A stretch of 64,000 nucleotides of DNA from JACRCT01 sp049841135 (GCA_049841135.1 JASGHK010000004.1:620001-684000), one strand, 5' to 3'. Shown: positions 44,538 through 54,997, counted from the stretch's first letter. A program made the numbers and translations. Notes: generated by a model from the letters alone, not told the origin.

Positions 44538-47500
44538 ATGGCGCTCTTCGCTTTGCGTGAAGGCTATCGGGTCGAGACGACCCCGACTGGCGGACGTGTC
44601 GTCCACGTCCGCACCGGCGACACGCTGGAGCTGAACTTCAACGAGATCCAGCTCCTGGCCCGCGCGGCCGCCGGCGGCGTCGAGGTCGGCGACCCGAACC
44701 TCAAGCACATCGTTCGCAAGCTCTCCGGGCTGGGGCTGCTCGAGCGCGTCAGCAACGGCGACGACCCGCCCGCCGCTGGTGGCCCGCCCGAGGCCGCTCC
44801 CGACGGCGCGCAGGTCGAAGAGGGCCTGTGGGTCTTCGCCCCGCCACAGGACAGCTCGCCCCCGCCTGCTGCCGCCAGCCCCGAGACGACCACCGAGGTG
44901 GCCGAGCTCCCCAAGCCTGCGCCGATCGACCCGAACGTGGAGCCCACGCTCGACTTCGCCGCGCCGGCCGAGCCCGAGCGGCCCGCCGAGCCGCCACCGT
45001 CGCTGCAGTCGCCCGAGCTGCTCGTCCCCATCTTCCGCGCCGACCTCGTCCTCAAGCGCAAGGACAAGGGTGGCGTCTACGACGTCACCGACCCCACCAA
45101 CGGCAAGACGTTCGCCTTCTACGACTTCGAGATCTCCATCGCGCGCATGCTCAACGGGCAGCGCCGGTTCGGCGAGGTGGTCACCGGCGCCAACGCGCTG
45201 GGCATCCCGGTGAGCGTGGAGAGCCTGTCGCAGTTCGTCCGCCAGCTCGATCGCTACGGCTTCCTCGCGCCGGACGGCACCAAGTTCGACGAGACGCCTC
45301 CGGGCTCCATCTGGGGCAAGCGGGCCAAGTGGAACAACTCCATCCGCACCCTGTTCCAGAGCGGCTTGCGGCTGACCCGCCAGGCCCGCTACTACGAGGC
45401 CGCCGCCTACTTCGAGGCCATCCTCGAGCACGACCCGGGCAACCCCGAAGCCCTGGAGATGCTCGAGCAGGTCCGAGACCACCTGGCCAAGCTGCCGGCC
45501 GACGCGCCGCCCCCCCACCCTGCTCCAGAGCTCGACGGCGAGCTGTCCGCGACGCTTGAGGGCCTGGCAGCGGTCGAGCCCGAGCCGGCCTCGGAGTCCG
45601 CGCTGGAGAGCCTGGACGGGTCGATCGGCGATGCCGCAGCCGCGACCGCCACCGACCTGCCGCTGCCGGGGCCCGAGGAGACCTCCAAGCAGCCGACCGA
45701 GGTCTCGGACCTCAGCGCCGCGCTGGCCTCCGCCGACCAGCCGTCGGATTGGGCGGAGCTCGCGTCCGCTCCGAGTCCCGAACCCGAGCCGGCCCCGGCC
45801 CACGCGCCCGAGCCGGCGTTCGACCCCTTCGCGGAGCCCGCGAACGAAGTCCAGCCGCTGGGGCTCCAAGGCGAGCCCGGGGCCGCCCCCCACCCCACGC
45901 CCGGCTTCGACCCGTTCGCAGAGCCTGGCGCGGCCGCGGGCGAGCCATTCCCCGCGGCGCCCATCCGGAAGCGCACCCCGACCGGCAACCCCTTCGCGCG
46001 CCCCGATACCCTCACCGCGCCGCCGCCTCGCGCGACGCCCAACCCCTTCGCGCGCCCCGATGTCCTGTCCGCGCCGCCGCCGCGTGCGACGCCCGACCCG
46101 TTCGCTGCGATTCCGGCGCCCGACCCCGGGGCGAAGGCATCGGCGGCAAAGCAGCCTTTCGATCCGTTTGCGGACACGACGCCGACGGCCGAGCCCGACG
46201 GCCAGCAACCGCTCGAGAGCCTGCTCGACGCCGAGCCTGAGCTGCCGCAGTTCGACACGGCGGCGCTGGAGGCTCCGCCCGAGCCCGCGCCGCACCAGCC
46301 CGCCTCCGACCCCGTCCAGGCAGTGGTGGCGGAAGTCACCTTCGAGCTCCCGGAGCCCACCGCATCCGCTCCGGCCCCCGAGGTCTCGCTCGACCTCTCC
46401 CAGGCGGTCAGCGCGCCGGGGGCCGCCGCCGAGCCTGCTGCTTCGCTTTCGCTGGCGGAGGTGGTGCTCGAGCCGATTCCCGACCAGGCGGCCCCTGCCG
46501 AAGAGGCGAAGTCGCTGGCCGAGGCCGTGCTCGAGCCCATCCCCGACGAGACGATGGACGTCGACGGGGTGGGACCGGCGCCCGAGTCCATTCCCGAGGT
46601 GGAAGCGATCCCGCTCCCCATCCCCGAGCCGGCTCTGCCTGCCGTAGAAACGCTGCCGGCGGGCCTGGTCCTCGAAGCCCTGCCCGAGGACGCCGTCGCC
46701 CCAGGGGTCGCTGCCGAGCCTGAGCCGGCCGCCGCCCTCGACTCTTCGAGATACGCCTTCGCCAACACCGGCGAGATCGTCGAGGTGCCCAAGCCCGCCG
46801 ATACCGCTCCCGCCAAGCCGCCATCGAGTCCGGCCAGACCGCCGTCAGGTCCCGCCAAGAGGCCATCGGGCCCGGCGATGCCGGCCCCGAAGATCGCTCC
46901 GCCGCCTTCTTCGACCGGGAAGTTCATCTTCGGCGGCCTCGGACTCGCCGCCCTTGCCGGCGGTGCAGTCTGGTTCTTCGCCCTGCGGACGCCGCAGACG
47001 CCGCAGCCGCCTCCCAAGCCTCCGGTGGTCGCCGTCGCAGGACCGGATGCCGCCCAGGCCGCGGCTGTGCCGGGCCTGGATGCCGCTGTGCCAGCAGTCG
47101 AAAGCGCTGGGCTCGACGCCGCCGCAGTGGTCTCCGGTCCCAACGCCGCGGCCGAGGCAGGCCCGGACGCCGCGACCGCAGGGCCCGATGCCGCTGCGCC
47201 AGGGCTCGATGCGGCCCAGGCTGGGCTGGATGCCGCTGCTGCTGCCGCCGCGGCGCCCGCTGGTGGCGACGAAGGCTGGGTCGCGGTGGACGTGGCCAAG
47301 CGCGGCCGCGTGAACATGGGCAATCTCAAGGCGCCGGTCGCTGGCACCGTGACCTGGGGCGTCCCGCCGAACCAGGAGCGCATCAAGAAGGGGCAGGTCA
47401 TCGGCAAGATCGCCGACGCCGACGGCAACGAGGTGGCGTTGATGTCGCCCAACGTCGGCCTGCTCGCACCGAGGTCGGCGGACGGCAGCGCCGTCCAGGC

Positions 47501-47741
47501 CAACGACGTCATCGCCAGCGTCCCCTACTTCGAGGCCTACGGGCAGACCCCGTTCCCCGGCCCCGCCGCCCCGGCCCCCGAGTGGCGGTGCGAGGTGGTC
47601 GACGAGGCGACGAGCCAGAAGGCTCCCTGCAAGGTCAACAAGGCCGACCCGCGCAAGGGCGGCTTCTACGTGACCTTCACCACCGAGCCGTTGTGGTTCG
47701 ACACCGCGGCCAAGGTCAAGCTGCGGCTCAAGGCGCCGTGA
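44538..47741 (+). CDS. Membrane protein with PqqD-like winged-helix and biotinyl-like domains
   Basis: 1067 residues. Two N-terminal modules (1-75 and about 158-260), rich in basic/aromatic residues, resemble PqqD/RRE-type peptide-recognition folds (VYDVTDPTNGKTFAFYDFE then SLSQFVRQLDRYGFLAP). A TPR-like helix pair follows (about 270-320), then a 460-residue low-complexity Pro/Ala/Glu-rich stretch, a membrane helix (about 795-815), an Ala/Asp-rich spacer and a biotinyl/lipoyl-like beta-sandwich (about 910-990; APVAGTVTWGVPPN). Function is unknown; the end resembles secretion adaptor proteins. RBS GGAAGGAAG precedes the ATG. Confidence 0.7.
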   Translation: MALFALREGYRVETTPTGGRVVHVRTGDTLELNFNEIQLLARAAAGGVEVGDPNLKHIVRKLSGLGLLERVSNGDDPPAAGGPPEAAPDGAQVEEGLWVFAPPQDSSPPPAAASPETTTEVAELPKPAPIDPNVEPTLDFAAPAEPERPAEPPPSLQSPELLVPIFRADLVLKRKDKGGVYDVTDPTNGKTFAFYDFEISIARMLNGQRRFGEVVTGANALGIPVSVESLSQFVRQLDRYGFLAPDGTKFDETPPGSIWGKRAKWNNSIRTLFQSGLRLTRQARYYEAAAYFEAILEHDPGNPEALEMLEQVRDHLAKLPADAPPPHPAPELDGELSATLEGLAAVEPEPASESALESLDGSIGDAAAATATDLPLPGPEETSKQPTEVSDLSAALASADQPSDWAELASAPSPEPEPAPAHAPEPAFDPFAEPANEVQPLGLQGEPGAAPHPTPGFDPFAEPGAAAGEPFPAAPIRKRTPTGNPFARPDTLTAPPPRATPNPFARPDVLSAPPPRATPDPFAAIPAPDPGAKASAAKQPFDPFADTTPTAEPDGQQPLESLLDAEPELPQFDTAALEAPPEPAPHQPASDPVQAVVAEVTFELPEPTASAPAPEVSLDLSQAVSAPGAAAEPAASLSLAEVVLEPIPDQAAPAEEAKSLAEAVLEPIPDETMDVDGVGPAPESIPEVEAIPLPIPEPALPAVETLPAGLVLEALPEDAVAPGVAAEPEPAAALDSSRYAFANTGEIVEVPKPADTAPAKPPSSPARPPSGPAKRPSGPAMPAPKIAPPPSSTGKFIFGGLGLAALAGGAVWFFALRTPQTPQPPPKPPVVAVAGPDAAQAAAVPGLDAAVPAVESAGLDAAAVVSGPNAAAEAGPDAATAGPDAAAPGLDAAQAGLDAAAAAAAAPAGGDEGWVAVDVAKRGRVNMGNLKAPVAGTVTWGVPPNQERIKKGQVIGKIADADGNEVALMSPNVGLLAPRSADGSAVQANDVIASVPYFEAYGQTPFPGPAAPAPEWRCEVVDEATSQKAPCKVNKADPRKGGFYVTFTTEPLWFDTAAKVKLRLKAP

Positions 47742-47744
47742 CGA

Positions 47745-48075
47745 GCCTCACCCCCTGACCCCCGACGTGCCTCACCCCCTGCCCCCCTCTCCGGCTTCGC
47801 GGAGAGGGGGAACTCGGCGCGTGGCCCTGAGCCCATCGCGAGCGGTGGGGTCTCCGGCTCGTCCTCGCTTTGACTTGGACAAGCGACGCGACGGGCTCCA
47901 GGCCGACGCGCCGGGTTCCTCTCCGTCCCCGTCCTGAGCCTGTGAAGGAGAAGGCGGAAACCAGCAGGGGCTGAGGCCCAGTCGCCTCAGGCCCACGGTC
48001 CGAGTTCCCCCTCTCCGCTTGCCGGAGAGGGGGTCAGGGGGTGAGGCTCGGTCCGGATCAGGGGGTGAGGCTCGC
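47745..48075. repeat. Dispersed inverted-repeat element (copy 1)
   Basis: The arm GCCTCACCCCCTGCCCCCCT (47769 onward, to about 47818) recurs inverted at 48001-48049. Each arm itself contains a CTCTCCGG/CCGGAGAG hairpin. A partial extra arm lies outside each end (47745-47763 and 48056-48075). Between the arms are about 180 bp without a gene. The last codons of the SGNH gene (ending LTP and stop) lie inside the right partial arm. Copy 2 is at 63325-63703. Confidence 0.7.
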
Positions 48076-49840
48076 CCGCTCCCGCGTCCAGTCCCACGCC
48101 CACCGCGCCAGGCTCTGCGCGCCGGCCGGCGCGTAGTGCACGCCGTCCTCCATCCTCACGCGCACCAGGTGCTTGCCGTCGTTGACGAACGTGGCGAAGC
48201 CGCCGTCAGGCCCGGAAAAGAGCATCGACAGCTCGAGGAAGTCGACGCCGGGGATGGCCTTGGCCTCGCGCCTGAAGATGGAGTTGAGGTGCTGGGCGCG
48301 CCGGTCGAAGGCCTCCTCGCGCATCGGCGGCAGCCCGAGCCAGAGCACCTTGGCGCCGCCGGAGGCGACCTGCTTCATCATCGTGCGCACCCGCTGCCGG
48401 TAGACCGACTCCCAGGCCGCCTCCCCGAACGGAAGCAGCTTGTCGTCGACGCGGATGGCCTGCGCGTCGTTGGCGCCGAAGGAGCAGACGACCCAGCGGG
48501 GGCGCTCGCGCTCGATGAGCGGGCCGACGACGTAGCCCCAGTCGAAGACGTCGGGCCGGCTCAAGCCCGTCGCCGTCTGGTAGGCGGAGACGACCTTCAC
48601 CCCGCTCGTCTTCCCAAACGTCTTGCCGATGGCCGCCGCGAGGTTGCCGGCGAACATCGAGTCGCCGATGAGGAGGATGGTGGAGCTGCTGGGCCGCGGT
48701 GGTGAGCTTGGCCAGGTCGGGCACGACCGGGCTGAGCGCCAGGTTCTGCGGCTCCTGCTCGGCCATGGCGTCCAGGTAGGGAGCCATCTCCACCAGGCTC
48801 CAGGCCTCGGCGAAGAGCGTGTCCTCGTAGCCGCCGAGCGCCGAAGCGATGGCGTCCGCGGCGTTGCCGACCGCGCGGCGCGGGCGGGTCAAGCCGACGG
48901 CGTCGAAGGCCTTCTGGTAGGGCGTGACGACGCTGAGCCAGGCCGACTGGGCGTGGCCGACCTCCATCCGCTTGACCCAGGTCAGCAGCGCGTCGGCGTC
49001 GAGGAGGAACAGGACGGCGGCAGCCACGAACAGCAGGCGGAAGACTTCGTGGAGTTCGTAGGTGCGCGTGCCCTCCCGGTCGACACGCGCGGCGTGTGGC
49101 GGCAAAGCGACGGGAGCGGGCTCCGCTGCGACAGGCAGGGTCACCACTGAGTCGAGCGGCGGTTCGACGATGCGGGGCAGCGGCACCGGTTCGGGCGGAG
49201 GAGGAAGGAGCGGCGCGACAGGCTCGGCAGCGACTAGCGGCGCCGAGATCCAAGGATCGAGCACAGGGAGCTGTTCGACCGGAGTCTCCGCCGGCGAGGG
49301 AACCGAGCCGGAGACGCACTGCGCCGTAGCCGCAATCCAAGGCCCGAGTGCCGGCACGACGTCGTTCCCAGCAGCTCCGACCGGATTGCCGGAGGCACCA
49401 GCCGAACCCCCTCCCGCAGCGTGGGAGGGGGCAGGGGGGAGGGCTCCCTCCGGCGATTCCATGAAAGGTGCCGGCTCCGGAAGCTTGGGCCTCTTGGGCT
49501 CGTCCGGCGGCTGCAGGAAATCCGCGGGCGGCGCGTGGGCCTTCTGGCGTGCCGGCTCCTCGGGAGACTGCAAGAAGTCGCCGGAAGCCGGCGAATCGGC
49601 CTTCTGCGCAGGCGCGGCCTCCGCTTTCTGCGCAGGGTCGGCCGTCGGCGCAGGTGCAGCCTCAGCCTTCGGCGCAGCCTTGGGAGGAGCCACCGGCTTG
49701 GGATCATCCGGAGGCAGTAGGAGCTCCGCGGCCTGCGCCACGACCTGGGCGACGCCCTCCCGGCTCCCCTTCCCTATCTCGGGGATCTCCGCGCTCGCGG
49801 GCCGCAGGGGCTTGGAGCTCTTGTCGTCAGGCCCTTTCAA
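48058..49840 (-). CDS. SGNH-fold (DUF459-like) acyl esterase/transferase with long N-terminal region (one frameshift)
   Basis: About 593 residues from a TTG start. Residues 1-260 are Pro/Ala/Glu-rich and low in complexity. A membrane helix (about 275-295) precedes a helical spacer and a C-terminal SGNH domain with the block I GDSMF, block III GANDAQ and block V DGVHY, so the Ser-Asp-His triad is complete. The break at 48683-48689 reads GCAGCTC on the coding strand; GAGCTC restores QSSTILLIGDSM. The MBOAT gene is 15 bp upstream, and such pairs O-acylate cell-surface polysaccharides. The gene ends in a dispersed repeat. Confidence 0.8.
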
Positions 49841-49855
49841 GGACGTTCGGAGCTC

Positions 49856-51283
49856 CTAGAACTGGAAGTAGATGAAAGGCGCGATGCCCGTCGGTCCGGC
49901 GGCTTCGATGACGAGCACCAGCAGCGCGAAGAGCGCGCCCTGAGCCGTCACCGGCATCCGGGCGAAGCGGGTGCGCGCCGCGGTCCGCCACGAGTCGGGC
50001 AGCCAGGTGCCGAGCACCGCCGCGCCGATGGTGAGCAGGATGAGCGCGTTGAGCCACGGGCCGCTCGACCACGGGCTGGCGATGGCGCTCAGGACCTCGC
50101 CGGTCGCCTCCAGTGTCGGAGCGCGGAAGAGGATCCAGCCCAGGCAGACGAAGTGGAAGGTCAGCACCCGCGCGACCCAGGGCCAGATCGCGCTCTGGCG
50201 AAGCTGGACGACCGCCGGCGCCTGCAGCTGCGACCAGAGGCGGTGGACGATGAGCCCCGCGCCGTGGAAGACGCCCCAGAGCACGAACGTCCAGGCCGCG
50301 CCGTGCCACAGGCCGCCCAGGATCATCGTCAGCGCCAGGTTCACCAGCGTCCGGTTCGGGCCCAGGCGCGAGCCGCCGAGCGGGATGAACAGGTAGTCGC
50401 GCAGCCACGACGACAGCGAGATGTGCCAGCGGTGCCAGAATTCCTGCGGGCTGGTCGCGTGGTACGGCGAGTCGAAGTTCCCGGGGAACCGGTAGCCCAG
50501 CAGCAGCGCTGAGCCGATGGCCATGTCGGTGTAGCCGGAGAAGTCGCAATAGATCTGCCCGGCGTAGGCGTAGACGCCCAGCAGCGCCTCGAGCCCGGAG
50601 TGCTCCGCGGGCGAGGCGAAGACGGGGTCCACGAGCTTGGTGGCGAGGTAGCTGGCGACGAGCACCTTCTTCGCCAGGCCAACCAGGATCAGCTCCAGCG
50701 CCCGCGCGGCGTCGATGGTGCTCGGGTCTGGAAGCGTAGAGAGCTGCGGCAGGAAGCTGCTCGCGCGCAGGATGGGCCCGGCGACCAGCTGCGGGAAGAA
50801 GGCCACGTAGAGCAGCGAGTCCAGGTAGGTGATGCGCACCGGGATCTTGCCGCGCCAGGCGTCGACCATCAGCGAGATGCCGTGGAAGACGAAGAACGAG
50901 ACGCCGACCGGGAGCGCGACCTCCGGGAGCGAGACCGGCGTGTGGCGCAGGCCGAGGAGGTCCAGCAGCTGCACCACCGCCGCGGAAGCGAAGCCCAGGT
51001 ACTTGAAGACGGCCAGCGCCGACAGCGCCAGGCTCACGCCGCCCGCCAGAAACGCCTTGCGCACCCCGGGGCGATCCTCCACCTGCAGCCGCCGGCCGAC
51101 GACCGCCGCCACGAGCGAGATGCCGATCAGCAGCGGCAGGAAGCGCCAGTCCCAGAAGCCGTAGAAGAAGTAGCTGGCGCCCAGGAGCAGCGTCTTGTGC
51201 GTGAAGAGGTCGCGCCGGGTCGCCCACGCCGCCGCGAAGACGACGAGGAAGAAGAGGGCGTACTCGGGAGTCGGGAAAAGCAC
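49856..51283 (-). CDS. MBOAT O-acyltransferase (AlgI/PatA-like)
   Basis: 475 residues from a GTG start with RBS AGGGGAA; the upstream ATG at 51346 lacks one and adds unrelated residues. About 11 membrane helices. Family motifs include YCDFSGYTDMAIG, EFWHRWHISLSSWLRDY and the catalytic-His segment GGLWHGAAW. MBOAT enzymes move acyl (usually acetyl) groups across the inner membrane and hand them to an SGNH partner, which is the next gene. The polysaccharide target is unknown. Confidence 0.92.
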   Translation of the reverse strand: MLFPTPEYALFFLVVFAAAWATRRDLFTHKTLLLGASYFFYGFWDWRFLPLLIGISLVAAVVGRRLQVEDRPGVRKAFLAGGVSLALSALAVFKYLGFASAAVVQLLDLLGLRHTPVSLPEVALPVGVSFFVFHGISLMVDAWRGKIPVRITYLDSLLYVAFFPQLVAGPILRASSFLPQLSTLPDPSTIDAARALELILVGLAKKVLVASYLATKLVDPVFASPAEHSGLEALLGVYAYAGQIYCDFSGYTDMAIGSALLLGYRFPGNFDSPYHATSPQEFWHRWHISLSSWLRDYLFIPLGGSRLGPNRTLVNLALTMILGGLWHGAAWTFVLWGVFHGAGLIVHRLWSQLQAPAVVQLRQSAIWPWVARVLTFHFVCLGWILFRAPTLEATGEVLSAIASPWSSGPWLNALILLTIGAAVLGTWLPDSWRTAARTRFARMPVTAQGALFALLVLVIEAAGPTGIAPFIYFQF

Positions 51284-51467
51284 CCAGTTCCCCTGCGCAA
51301 ACCTGCGTTCTTCCCCGATTATCCGGCGGCCCGCCGGGCAGGCCACTTTTCAGCCGCCCCGACACCTCGAGCTCGTCGAGGGCCCCGCGCTCGTCGACGG
51401 GGGCAGAGTCGCGCCCCGCAAGCGATGTCGGTGGGTACCGACATACCTTACGCAAGGTCGACGGCCG

Positions 51468-52470
51468 TCAGCCGTGCCCCGCCCGCGAGTGCCGCGACGC
51501 CCGGCTCTTGGGAGGGAACCGGCCCTTCACCTCGCCTTCGATGAACGTCTGCAGCGAAGGCTGGCGCTTGAGCGCGGGGTAGGCGTCGACGATCGCCTTG
51601 AGGCCGGGGCTGACCGCCTCCAAGGGCGAGCCGGCCAGCTCTTGTAGGTGCGCGCGGATGTTCGCGACGAGGTCGAAGGCGGTCCGCGCCGCGCTCTCGG
51701 CTGCGTCTGGGAAGCTCTCGGCCGCCTCGCAACCTTCGATCTTCCCCGCCATCAGGTCAGAGACGAACGAGCTCCAGACGGGCGAGCCCTTGGCCAGGAC
51801 GGCCATCGAAGCATCGAAGGACTTGGAGGCGAGGGTGCATTGCTCCTCGGTGACCTCATCCCCGTCGATGTCGAAGTCGAAGGCGGCGTCGTCCACCGCG
51901 CCGGCCTTCCCTGCGCCATCTGCAGCAGTCGCCGCCGCCTGTGCCGAGTACGCCTTGAGGACGGGGTGGAAGGAGCCTCGCCACGCCCAGCGCCTCGAGC
52001 CGCTCCTCGGCCGCCTTCACCAGCACCCGCTCGAGCTCGGCGCCCGAGAGGTTCGGCACCTCGAGCAGCAGGAGCTGGACGATCCGATCCTGTGCCGCCT
52101 GCGGTGCGGCGCTGCCGCCTCGAACGAGCCGGTCGACCAGCGAGCGGAGGAAGCCTGCGGCGTAGTGTGCGGTGCGGGCGACCGCCGGGGACGCGGCGAA
52201 CTTGCCCGAGGCCTCCTCGAGCGAAGCCGCCTGGATCTCGATGACCTGGGCGATGGCGCGGTTCTGCCCGCTGGTCAGCACCAGCGCCACGCCGCCGCCG
52301 ACGGACGCCGCGTCGCGCAGCTCGAAGGCCACGTTCTCCAGGTGCGCCGACCTCGGAGCGTCATGAGCGGCTTCGAGGAGCCCAGCCACCAGCAGCTTCT
52401 CGGGCTTGGTCAGGCTCTGCCAGCGGAGGTCTTCCAGGCCACGGATGCGCGAGTCGTGCGATGGCGCCAT
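51468..52470 (-). CDS. Hypothetical protein (one frameshift)
   Basis: About 333 residues, helical, no signal or membrane helix. The N-terminal part has a Gly-rich segment (ASVGGGVALVLTSGQ); an acidic stretch (FDFDIDGDE) lies about halfway. No family recognised. The coding strand reads GAGGCTC at 51973-51979; GAGCTC joins LEALGVAS to SFHPVLKAYSAQ. The upstream HPF gene is 68 bp away, so the two may share a transcript. Confidence 0.6.
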
Positions 52471-52537
52471 GCGGCGGATCTTGGAGTAGGTCAGCGCCGA
52501 TTGCCACCTTGCGACGAGCCTGGCTTTGGGGAGCCCC

Positions 52538-52976
52538 TCAGGAGCCCTCGACCTCCGCGCTGACCTCGGCGATGGCCTTCGCGTCCGGCAGCTCCTCGAT
52601 GGGCCCACCGGGGATGCCGCCCTCGGCGACCACCGTCGCCAGCGGCCGGTACTTGTGGCGCCCCGTCGGCTGCCGCATGCGGTCGAAGCTCGCGGTGGCA
52701 GATGCGGATCAGCCGGTCGGCAGCGGCGTCGAGCGAGGCGTAGCAGTCGTTGGTGCTCTCTTCGATCTGCAGGGTGCGCGCGTTGGGCATGTGGAGCGTG
52801 AGGTGGCACTCCTTGTCCAAGCCGCCCTTGGGCCCGTTGGTGTCGCCGAACTCGACGCGCAGCTCGGCCGCCGAGTCGTCGTAGAAGCGGGTCAACGGCT
52901 TCACCAGCCGATCCTGCACGTAGCCCTTGAGCTCGTCGGTCAGCTTGAGGTGCTTGCCCTGGATCTGGACCTTCAT
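52538..52976 (-). CDS. hpf: Ribosome hibernation promoting factor (one frameshift)
   Basis: About 145 residues. The S30AE/YfiA fold is clear: MKVQIQGKHLKLTDELKGYV at the start, then ECHLTLHMPNARTLQIEES and SLDAAADRLIRICHRE. It binds the small subunit's mRNA channel in stationary phase. It lacks the long C-terminal dimerisation domain, having a short 45-residue tail instead. The coding strand reads GAGCTTC at 52685-52691; GAGCTC restores HRELDRMRQPTGRHKYRPL. Confidence 0.88.
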
Positions 52977-53008
52977 GGTCTACCCCTGGGCAAATATGGC
53001 GACGCAGC

Positions 53009-54997
53009 TCAGGGGGCGCCGGGGTCCTTCGGGCCGGGCGAGGTGGCCACCGGCGGCTCTGCTTCAGGGGCAGCCTCGGCTGGGGCTGGAGCTGGGGTCG
53101 CGGGGGCCGAGGCCTCGACGGCGGGTGGCGCAGGCTCGGTCGCCGGCACGTTCTGCGGCGCTTCCGGGGCCGGCACGAGTGGGGTGGCAGGCGAAGGCTC
53201 GGGCTCCGGCGGTCCGCGCCGCAACGCGCCGATCGCCAGCACCAGCCCGGCGGCGGCGAAGACGAAGAGGAGCGGGTTCCACTTGAGCGTGGGCGTCCCC
53301 GCCACGGCCGGCACGTCGATCGATGAGCCGCCGTCCGCCTGGACCTTGGCCGCCAACGCGTTGGGGAAGTCCCGGTCGTTGGGCATGTGCTCGAGCTCGA
53401 GCCGGACGATGTCCGTGTGCACCTGGTCGAGCTCCAACCGGATCCACATGCCCTCGAGCCGCTTGCTGCCCGTCGTCCAGCGCGTGCTGGGGTTGCCGTC
53501 GAGCGCCCCGCCCCCGTCCTGGCGGTTGAAGGTCTCCAGGCGCGCGCCCAGTCGCCCTGCCGGCAGGCGCTCCTCGCGTCCGTCTCGATCCACCACGGCG
53601 AAGAGATCGGTGACGGACCAGTGGTAGATGAGCGCGTCGCCCTTGTGGCGAATCTCCACTCGCTTGACCGGCTGCTTGCCGATCTCGATCTTCGACGGGC
53701 CGGTCTGCACCAGCGTCAGGAACGAGCTCGACAGGTCCCAGGGGTGATCCCGGAAGTGGTGCGGCATCCGGACGAGCGACGAGTAGCGCCAGTCGTACCA
53801 GGCCTTGCTCTCGTCGTGCCCGTCGGGGGCCATCCAGAAGTAGAGGTCGAAGTCGTGCTTGAAGCTGAAGCCGATGACCTGCACGTACAGGCCGAGGAGC
53901 GCCACGAAGACGGCCAGCCCCTTCTTCCACCCCCGGGGCTCGGCGAGCAGCGCCACAGCCCCCAGCGAGGCGATGGGCAGCACCGGCAGCACCAGCCGCG
54001 GGCCCCAGCAGACCCCGCCCCACCAGCACCACCAGTTGGCGACCAGCATCACCGCCGCGAAGAAGGCGGTGACGATGCCGATCCCCGCGGGCTTGAAGCG
54101 CCGCCACTGCGAGCGGAGGCCGAGCGCCGAGAGGATCATCAGCGGCGCGAACAGGAAGACGCTCCGCCCGGGCGACAGCAGCAGCCCGTACAGGCCCTCG
54201 TGGACTTTGAACCAGAAGGCCTCGTTGTTGTACCCGGTGTTCGTCAGCCGGCCGAAGCGGACGAGGAAGGAGCCGGCGACGAGCGCCGCGCCGGCGAGCG
54301 TCGCCCCGCCCAGGCCGGCGATTGCCCACTTCTTCCGGGCCGTGAGGAACATCGCCCCCATCGCCAGCCCCATGGCGACCGGGAGGATCATGTTGTTGAG
54401 CGGCAGGACGGCCAGGCAGGCCAGCCCCAGGAAGAGCGGCAGCTTGCGCCCCGAGCGCACGTGGCCGAGCGCACCGAGGAACGCGCCGAAGGCCAGCGCC
54501 GCGGTCAGCGGCTCGGAGAAGAACCGCTTCGAGTACGGCCAGATCGGGTTGGTGATGCCGAAGAGCGCCGTCGAGACCGCCGCGACGCGCGGCGAGGCCT
54601 CGAGCATCCGCGCCGCGGCGTAGAACATCGGGACGAGCGCGATGCAGGCGAGCAGGCTCAGCCCGAGCCCCAGGCGGTGCGTCCAGAGCCCGTCGCCGCC
54701 GCCGTCGAGCCACAGGCCGAGCTTCATCAGCGGCGAGGCCAGGAGCGACTGGAGCGGCGGGTACTTCGAGATCCCGCCCGAGCTCTTGAGCGCCTGCAGG
54801 CCGTTGCGGGCGAGGGCCACGCCCAACCCGTAGCGGTTGTTCTCGTCGGGCGAGCCGGTGTCGCTGTCGAAGGTGGCCAGGTAGAGCGAGGCGAACCCGA
54901 GCGTGAGCAGCACGGGCCTCGAGGCGATCGCTCGGGCGGCCGACCAAAGGGCGCTCTGGGCTCGGGAGCCAGGGTTCACGGGCGGACGTTGTGCCAC
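53009..54997 (-). CDS. Multi-pass GT39-like membrane protein with F5/8 type C-like domain
   Basis: 662 residues. About 11 membrane helices lie in residues 30-390, and the first loop has SPDENNRYGLG with an acidic pair as in GT-C glycosyltransferases. A large extracytoplasmic part (about 390-600) includes ALDGNPSTRWTTGS and following strands typical of a discoidin/F5-8C carbohydrate-binding domain. One more helix (about 583-603) and a Pro/Ala/Glu tail end the protein. It probably transfers sugars from lipid carriers to the envelope. Confidence 0.72.
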   Translation of the reverse strand: MAQRPPVNPGSRAQSALWSAARAIASRPVLLTLGFASLYLATFDSDTGSPDENNRYGLGVALARNGLQALKSSGGISKYPPLQSLLASPLMKLGLWLDGGGDGLWTHRLGLGLSLLACIALVPMFYAAARMLEASPRVAAVSTALFGITNPIWPYSKRFFSEPLTAALAFGAFLGALGHVRSGRKLPLFLGLACLAVLPLNNMILPVAMGLAMGAMFLTARKKWAIAGLGGATLAGAALVAGSFLVRFGRLTNTGYNNEAFWFKVHEGLYGLLLSPGRSVFLFAPLMILSALGLRSQWRRFKPAGIGIVTAFFAAVMLVANWWCWWGGVCWGPRLVLPVLPIASLGAVALLAEPRGWKKGLAVFVALLGLYVQVIGFSFKHDFDLYFWMAPDGHDESKAWYDWRYSSLVRMPHHFRDHPWDLSSSFLTLVQTGPSKIEIGKQPVKRVEIRHKGDALIYHWSVTDLFAVVDRDGREERLPAGRLGARLETFNRQDGGGALDGNPSTRWTTGSKRLEGMWIRLELDQVHTDIVRLELEHMPNDRDFPNALAAKVQADGGSSIDVPAVAGTPTLKWNPLLFVFAAAGLVLAIGALRRGPPEPEPSPATPLVPAPEAPQNVPATEPAPPAVEASAPATPAPAPAEAAPEAEPPVATSPGPKDPGAP

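Noticed and set aside
47742..48057. Small protein genes inside the dispersed repeat
   Set aside because: Open frames there follow the repeat arms, have no RBS and translate to Arg/Pro-rich sequence.
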